Assembly: GCA_002869365.1 (NCBI GenBank)
Contig: PKTA01000053.1
Coordinates: forward strand, 1 to 55,896
From: Marinilabiliales bacterium
GTDB taxonomy: Bacteria; Bacteroidota; Bacteroidia; Bacteroidales; F082
Direction of reading: 5' to 3'
DNA: 55,896 nt
A model generated the notes under the pieces. That model was not told the origin of the DNA and did no database searches. It saw nothing but the letters and a program-made list of their open reading frames with translations. Positions 50,816 to 55,896 of this stretch are shown one piece after another. The translations under genes were made by a program, and so were the position numbers. Within the stretch, counting starts at the first letter, position 1. Each line of letters starts with the position of its first letter.

Positions 50816-53731
50816 CTAATGTACAACCAGTTTCTGAATTGTTTCTTTTCCAGATCCAATAACTTTTACAAAGTATAAACCAGAACCAAGTTTTTGATCA
50901 AGATTAATATTAACTGTATTAGAAACGCCGTCAATATTTACTCTTTTAACTACCTGGCCTAATTGATTCATAAGAGCCACTTCGGTATAAGTATAATTGT
51001 CGGGCAGAACTACAGTAAACTGATCTGATGCCGGATTAGGGAATACCTTAATCTCATCTTTGTTTATTTGTATTTCTTCAGTTGACATATACTGGCTGAT
51101 TGTAAAATTATCTATCATAAGAGGGTTTCCATAGAAACTATATGATTCGAATGCAACTTTAACATTAGCACTTCCTGCCCAAGGAGTAAGATCTAGATCA
51201 ATACAACCTGCTCCCCATCCGGCGATACACCAATCTTCAGGAACTTCAGGCCAGAAATCTGTGGATAACTCATGAGTAGCAAAATTTCCGGTTCCATTTT
51301 CAGCATCAGCAAATACTCTAGTCCATGTTTGACCACAGTCGGGAGATACCAAAACAATTAATGAGTCGGAACCATCAGACATACGCTGAGCATATGCATG
51401 CTGGAAACCCATAGCAGCACTTCCTAAACCTTCTAAGTTAAAGGCTGGAGATATTAATCTGTCTCTTTCGCCGATAGCAAAATAGTTTGAGAAGTCGATA
51501 CCTGCGGCAGTAATTCCCGGAGTTGTACCTCCAACTTCATAAAGTTCCCATGTTACATCATCATCAGGATTTGATACAGTCCATCCCATGCTTGCATAAC
51601 TTTCGTTTTCGAAGGTTTCCTTATAATAAGGCATAAAACCTCCTGCTGTTAAAATATTTGTTTTCTCAAGTTCAGAAGATCCATTTAAATTCCAGACCTG
51701 AAGACTAGCATCGAAAGAACCTGAAGTATTAAATACTACAACAGGGTTCTGACTATTTGCATCAGTACCTTCAATAAATGTAACATCTGCAGGAGTAAAT
51801 GACCATGCCCATTGATTAGGGCTATAAATACTCATATCTGTGAAATAAACAGTATCGCCAACACAAATTTCTGATCTGTCAGCAATAAAATCAACTTCCG
51901 GAAGTATGGTTGAAGAGGTAGTGATATAAGCTTCTTTCACTTTTGTATCTTCTCCCAGTACATTAGTTGCTTTTAAAGTAACAGAAAACGTACCTTCTGT
52001 ATCATACATTATCCCACTTGGATTTTCTTCTGTAGAAGTTGATGGATTACCCCCCTCAAATGTCCATTCCCATTCTGAAGGAAGGCCTGAAGTTTCATCA
52101 AAGAAATTTACACTTTCTCCCACAGGAATTAAAATTTCATCTGAACTAAAGTCTGCAACAGGAGGCTGAACAAAGCCAAAGGAAGCAATTTGAGTTTTCC
52201 AACTCCATCCACCATTAGAGTATTCTGTAGTAAACCAGAATGACTCATCATTAGTAGGATCCACAGTCATACAAGAATAATCTCCCCAACGGCTGACACC
52301 AGTTTGCGATTTACTACCTTCATAAATACTTGTTTCTTCGATATCCAATACTCCTAATCCCAATGGAGCACCGGCAGTTTGTCCGGCAAATCTTATGGAA
52401 GGATAAGTTGATGAACTGGAAACTGAATAACCAATTGCTATATCCCCATTTCCATTCATAGCAGCACTTGCCATCCAGCGGTTATCACCATCATCAGGAG
52501 CATAGGTTCCCTGCTGATAGATTTCCCAGTTAGCATCTGTTTTTCTCAATTCATACCAACGTACGCCAGCTTTACCACCACCTGCATTAACAGTATGGTT
52601 AGTAACTAATGTCTGGTAATCACCAAAGTTACGATATTGCAAACGGTACATGGTCATTCCTGTAAGGGCATCCAGTGAAGTTCCTGTACCAGGCTGACTG
52701 ATGTTTATTCCGTTAGTTGAGAAAGATTCAACAGATAATGTAGCAGTAAGGCTTAATTCTGAATTATCAATATTGTTCCAGTCAACTTCTGCTTCCCAAA
52801 CACGCATTGCAGTATTACCTATAATATCTAGTAAATAACTAGGAGATCCTTCTGGAGGAGGAGTTGGACCATCAGCATCAGCGGCTAAAACACCATAATA
52901 AGATGATCCCACATTAAACTCAACCATCTCAGCTACAGGCTCACCTGCTATCATTGCATCTCTTTCGAAAACGGTAAGACCAGCACCGGTAAAACTACCA
53001 TTTAAAAAATTATGAGTAGTCATATAATAACCATCAGTCCAAACACCAAATTTTGGATAGTCGGGCATTGCATTAAATTCAAATGCATATCTGTTCCAGG
53101 CTCCTGTAGGATCTCCTGTTTGAGAAACTGCAACCAACTCATAAAATGGTCCTGAAGGATAATTTGGTAACGAAAACTGGGTTGCTATCCATCTGTCAGC
53201 ATACTCATCATAAAGCACAACAGGGTCACCATCATTGGTACTTGACCATGGACCAGGGAAACCATCCCATAAAGTAATATTATCAACTGGTCCGTATAGC
53301 AAATTACCTTCTTTATCCCAAATTGCAAAAGCGCTGTTTACCATTTGGAAATAGTGGTTTGGACCAACATCTCCCTGTGTGTCAGGAGGTGCTACACCAG
53401 ATAAATTACCAACTCCAGGAAAATTCTGACTGATAATTCCACCATCGGTGGTGTTTTTCATACTATTCTGACGAACAGGATCATCACCAATCATTGGGCC
53501 AGGAGTACCTAGTACTTCTTCATAATCCAATTCGTTTGGAACTTCTTTATTTTTCCAGGTTCTTTCGCGTAAGCCTGGTTGTATAGGCTTAATATCGATG
53601 AGTTTTTTGGAAACATCCATGTAAACGGATTTCGAGGTCCGTGTTGCCTTCTTTGTTTCCTGTGCATTTAATGCAGTACTGCTTACAAACACAAGTGCTG
53701 CAAGCAGATAAAAAAATAAAATTCTCTTCAT
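50816..53731 (-). CDS. Large secreted PKD-domain protein with probable T9SS sorting domain
   Basis: 971 residues from the ATG at 53731 (MKRILFFYLLAALVF, signal peptide cleaved near ALNAQ); the frame is open for another 34 codons upstream, but those do not form a signal peptide. Residues about 75-520 form a large beta-rich, probably propeller-like domain with aromatic-rich strands (DTQGDVGPNHYFQMVN, PVVLYDEYADRWIATQF). Two PKD domains follow (PVADFSSDEILIPVGESVNF; EVDFIADRSEICVGDTVYF), then a MAM/cleaved-adhesin-like segment (YYKETFENESYASMGW) and a C-terminal sorting domain (IKVFPNPASDQFTV, ALMNQLGQVV, LGSGLYFVKV). Function unknown; surface adhesion or polymer binding is plausible. Convergent with the BNR protein gene. 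Confidence 0.85.
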   Translation of the reverse strand: MKRILFFYLLAALVFVSSTALNAQETKKATRTSKSVYMDVSKKLIDIKPIQPGLRERTWKNKEVPNELDYEEVLGTPGPMIGDDPVRQNSMKNTTDGGIISQNFPGVGNLSGVAPPDTQGDVGPNHYFQMVNSAFAIWDKEGNLLYGPVDNITLWDGFPGPWSSTNDGDPVVLYDEYADRWIATQFSLPNYPSGPFYELVAVSQTGDPTGAWNRYAFEFNAMPDYPKFGVWTDGYYMTTHNFLNGSFTGAGLTVFERDAMIAGEPVAEMVEFNVGSSYYGVLAADADGPTPPPEGSPSYLLDIIGNTAMRVWEAEVDWNNIDNSELSLTATLSVESFSTNGINISQPGTGTSLDALTGMTMYRLQYRNFGDYQTLVTNHTVNAGGGKAGVRWYELRKTDANWEIYQQGTYAPDDGDNRWMASAAMNGNGDIAIGYSVSSSSTYPSIRFAGQTAGAPLGLGVLDIEETSIYEGSKSQTGVSRWGDYSCMTVDPTNDESFWFTTEYSNGGWSWKTQIASFGFVQPPVADFSSDEILIPVGESVNFFDETSGLPSEWEWTFEGGNPSTSTEENPSGIMYDTEGTFSVTLKATNVLGEDTKVKEAYITTSSTILPEVDFIADRSEICVGDTVYFTDMSIYSPNQWAWSFTPADVTFIEGTDANSQNPVVVFNTSGSFDASLQVWNLNGSSELEKTNILTAGGFMPYYKETFENESYASMGWTVSNPDDDVTWELYEVGGTTPGITAAGIDFSNYFAIGERDRLISPAFNLEGLGSAAMGFQHAYAQRMSDGSDSLIVLVSPDCGQTWTRVFADAENGTGNFATHELSTDFWPEVPEDWCIAGWGAGCIDLDLTPWAGSANVKVAFESYSFYGNPLMIDNFTISQYMSTEEIQINKDEIKVFPNPASDQFTVVLPDNYTYTEVALMNQLGQVVKRVNIDGVSNTVNINLDQKLGSGLYFVKVIGSGKETIQKLVVH

Positions 53732-53796
53732 CTGTAAAATTCTTTTTATTAAATAATTCCTTTCAATAATGATTTTGTGCCAATTTATAAAGGAGG

Positions 53797-53804
53797 CAAA
53801 TATA
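53797..53804 (-). promoter_or_regulatory. Possible -7 promoter box of the PKD protein gene
   Basis: TATATTTG on the minus strand, 65 bases before the ATG at 53731; -33 element not clear. Confidence 0.4.
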
Positions 53805-54012
53805 TGACAATTATTAAATTGGATTGGATGCATTGAGATTAAAGTGGGAATTCATTATTAGGTAATTAGTTATCAATTAAAATTATTCGGTTTATAAGTA
53901 TGCTTTTCGATTAACGAATGTTGATCAGTCAGTGGATTGACAACTTATATAAGTTCGCTAAGTAAACAAATTTCAACTAAGTTAAAAAAAATAGTATTTG
54001 GCACTAAAAAAA

Positions 54013-54070
54013 CCTCAAAACTCATAATTCATAGTTTATAACTAATAACTATTTCTCGTAACTCACATCC
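54013..54070. repeat. Degenerate low-complexity stretch upstream of icmF
   Basis: A run of near-repeats of the type ACTCATAATTCATAG / TATAACTAATAACTA / CGTAACTCAC with no open frame or hairpin, resembling in style the stretch at 44012-44099. Confidence 0.5.
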
Positions 54071-54102
54071 CGAATCTAGCACCACAGAACAATAACTTTC
54101 CT

Positions 54103-54110
54103 TATATTTG
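54103..54110 (+). promoter_or_regulatory. Probable icmF -7 promoter box
   Basis: TATATTTG, 26 bases before the icmF ATG; identical to the boxes before fbaA and the carboxylase operon. The leader would be too short for a riboswitch. Confidence 0.45.
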
Positions 54111-54136
54111 CCGCAATCGTTTTAAAAAACTAAATT

Positions 54137-55896
54137 ATGCAGGTTCCAAAAATATATAAGCCTAAAAATCATGTACGTATAGTAACCGCTGCCTCACTTT
54201 TCGATGGTCATGATGCGGCCATAAATGTTATGCGCCGAATAATACAATCGGGTGGCGCTGAGGTTATTCACCTGGGACACAATCGCTCGGTACACGAAAT
54301 TGTAAATACTGCCATACAGGAAGATGCACAGTCAATTGCCATTACCTCATATCAGGGAGGACATATGGAATTTTTCAAGTATATGCACGATATGCTTATT
54401 GAAAAGGGCTGTGGACATATAAAAATTTTCGGTGGTGGCGGAGGAGTTATACTTCCCCATGAAATGGAAGAACTGCATAATTATGGTATAGCCAGAATTT
54501 ATTCTCCCGACGACGGAATGCATATGGGACTGCAGGGAATGATTAACGACCTGATGGAAAAATCGGATTTCCCCAGTGGTGATAAAACCGACATTAATTT
54601 AAAAGATATTGAAAATAAGGATTATGTAAAGATATCACGTTTAATATCTGCTGCGGAAAATAAGCCTGAATCTGTTGTTGACTTGCTTAATAAAGTTAAG
54701 GAAAAGGCCAAAACCAATAATGCTCCCGTGCTTGGAATTACCGGAACCGGCGGAGCAGGAAAATCTTCATTAGTTGATGAAGTAGTAAGACGTTTTTTAA
54801 ATGATTTTGAAGACAAAACAATCGCAATTATTTCTGTTGACCCATCCAAAAGAAAATCAGGTGGAGCATTACTTGGTGACAGAATCAGGATGAATGCTAT
54901 CGATAATCCCAGAGTTTTTATGCGCTCATTGGCAACACGTCAGTCCAATTTATCAATTTCAAAATATGTAAAAGAAGCAGAACAAATTGCACAGGCAGCA
55001 GGATTCGATTTGATAATTCTGGAAACCTCAGGAATCGGGCAATCCGATACATCCATTGTTGATCATAGTGATGTTTCTCTTTATGTTATGACGCCTGAAT
55101 ATGGTGCTGCAACACAGTTGGAGAAAATTGATATGCTCGACTTTGCAGATTTGATAGCATTAAATAAATTCGACAAAAGAGGAGCCAAAGATGCTTTACG
55201 GGATGTTAAAAAACAATATCAGAGAAACAATATGCTTTTCGATATGGAAGTTGACGAAATGCCTGTGTACGGAACTGTGGCTTCACAATTCAACGATCCG
55301 GGAGTGAACAAATACTATTTGAAACTTCTGGAAATTATTAAGGAAAAAACGGGTGTAAGTTTCTTATCTGAAAAAATAAAGGACTATACCAAAAATGAAA
55401 AAATATATATTATTCCACCCAATAGGGTGAGATATCTATCTGAGATTTCAGAAACAGTTCGTTCCTATAATCAGTGGGCCGAAGACCAAAGCAATATAGC
55501 CGAAAAACTACATCAACTTGCCGGCTCCATGGAAATGTTGAAGGAAAGTGGCAATGAAGAAAAAACCGATTCGCTCAAAGCACTTTATGATGAAATAGTT
55601 AGAAAACTCGACCCAAATAACCTGGATGAACTTGAAAAGTGGGAGGAAAAGAAGAAAAATTATACTGAAGAGTTTTATAAATTTAAGGTAAGAGACAAAG
55701 AACTAAAGATAGCCACACATACCGAATCCTTATCGCATAGCAAAATACCAAAGGTTTGTTTGCCTAAATATAAAAGCAAGGGCGATATTTTAAAATGGAT
55801 ATTAAAAGAAAATGTACCCGGAGAATTTCCATTTGCAGCAGGTGTATTTCCCTTTAAAAGGGAAGGCGAAGATCCCACACGTATGTTTGCAGGAGA
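54137..55896 (+). CDS. icmF: Fused isobutyryl-CoA mutase IcmF (partial, C-terminus missing)
   Basis: 586 residues are present and the frame runs off the right edge; full-length IcmF is about 1100. It is a B12-dependent mutase that interconverts isobutyryl-CoA and butyryl-CoA (and in some members pivalyl- or isovaleryl-CoA). Order seen: B12-binding domain (residues 1-140) with the cobalamin His25 in FDGHDAA, MeaI/MeaB-like G-protein chaperone domain with P-loop GTGGAGKSS (203-211), the [20 protein letters not shown] block (233-252), and NKFD (343-346), linker (about 420-535), and the start of the substrate-binding barrel ([20 protein letters not shown], 565-584). This order distinguishes IcmF from two-subunit methylmalonyl-CoA mutase. 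It has its own promoter box. Confidence 0.95.
   Translation, partial: MQVPKIYKPKNHVRIVTAASLFDGHDAAINVMRRIIQSGGAEVIHLGHNRSVHEIVNTAIQEDAQSIAITSYQGGHMEFFKYMHDMLIEKGCGHIKIFGGGGGVILPHEMEELHNYGIARIYSPDDGMHMGLQGMINDLMEKSDFPSGDKTDINLKDIENKDYVKISRLISAAENKPESVVDLLNKVKEKAKTNNAPVLGITGTGGAGKSSLVDEVVRRFLNDFEDKTIAIISVDPSKRKSGGALLGDRIRMNAIDNPRVFMRSLATRQSNLSISKYVKEAEQIAQAAGFDLIILETSGIGQSDTSIVDHSDVSLYVMTPEYGAATQLEKIDMLDFADLIALNKFDKRGAKDALRDVKKQYQRNNMLFDMEVDEMPVYGTVASQFNDPGVNKYYLKLLEIIKEKTGVSFLSEKIKDYTKNEKIYIIPPNRVRYLSEISETVRSYNQWAEDQSNIAEKLHQLAGSMEMLKESGNEEKTDSLKALYDEIVRKLDPNNLDELEKWEEKKKNYTEEFYKFKVRDKELKIATHTESLSHSKIPKVCLPKYKSKGDILKWILKENVPGEFPFAAGVFPFKREGEDPTRMFAG

Larger units (their letters stand above)
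53732..54136. other. Divergent intergenic region between the PKD protein gene and icmF
   Basis: 405 bases. It holds a perfect 14-base palindrome AACTTATATAAGTT (53942-53955), a TATATTTG box on the minus strand (53797-53804) for the PKD protein gene, a low-complexity stretch (54013-54070) and the icmF promoter box (54103-54110). No gene seen. Confidence 0.6.

Overview
The window comes from a low-GC bacterium of the phylum Bacteroidota, probably a marine or sediment member of the Bacteroidales/Marinilabiliales type. The evidence is three large secreted proteins, two of them with clear type IX secretion (T9SS) C-terminal sorting domains and the third with a probable one, several TAnnTTTG promoter -7 boxes, a general lack of Shine-Dalgarno sequences, a HYC/TonB/HMA metal module and GIN-domain proteins. 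It is a chromosomal region of mostly complete genes. Both ends cut a gene: a nitronate monooxygenase-like gene on the left and icmF on the right.

Left part (1-8250): elbB and the partial monooxygenase gene, then a six-gene minus-strand envelope operon (5657 down to 1375). This operon encodes an ECF sigma factor, an anti-sigma factor, a DUF4097-type adhesin, a GIN-domain lipoprotein and two small beta-barrel proteins. A yjbQ gene and a secreted Fn3/thioredoxin-fold protein follow. Region 8265-11684 is a three-gene beta-oxidation-like operon (crotonase, 3-hydroxyacyl-CoA dehydrogenase, SCP2-type thiolase). Region 11875-15038 is a predicted copper or heavy-metal module: Cys-rich exported protein, TonB-dependent receptor, exported HMA protein.

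Middle (15061-37443): a small helical-repeat protein, class II aldolase, a hybrid histidine kinase, a three-gene propionyl-CoA carboxylase operon, corA, lnt, then trpS-hflX-lysoplasmalogenase-hydrolase. Next come a family 9 glycosyltransferase, a glyoxalase-II-like hydrolase, a 1105-residue surface protein with a degenerate peptidase domain, TolB-like propeller and Omp85-like barrel, and a B12-dependent ribonucleotide reductase.

Right part (37525-55896): a fatty-acid degradation regulon (ETF:menaquinone oxidoreductase-like iron-sulfur protein, acyl-CoA synthetase, hot-dog protein, acyl-CoA dehydrogenase, thiolase, FadN-like fusion) whose last genes sit behind a MarR regulator. After that come two convergent genes for large secreted proteins with a pair of REP-like elements between them, and icmF.

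Taken together, the genes suggest growth on fatty acids and branched or odd-chain acids. Acyl-CoAs are made and oxidised, electrons go through the membrane iron-sulfur protein to menaquinone, and propionyl-CoA and isobutyryl-CoA are handled by the carboxylase and the B12-dependent mutase. I saw no tRNA, rRNA, CRISPR array or transposase gene.
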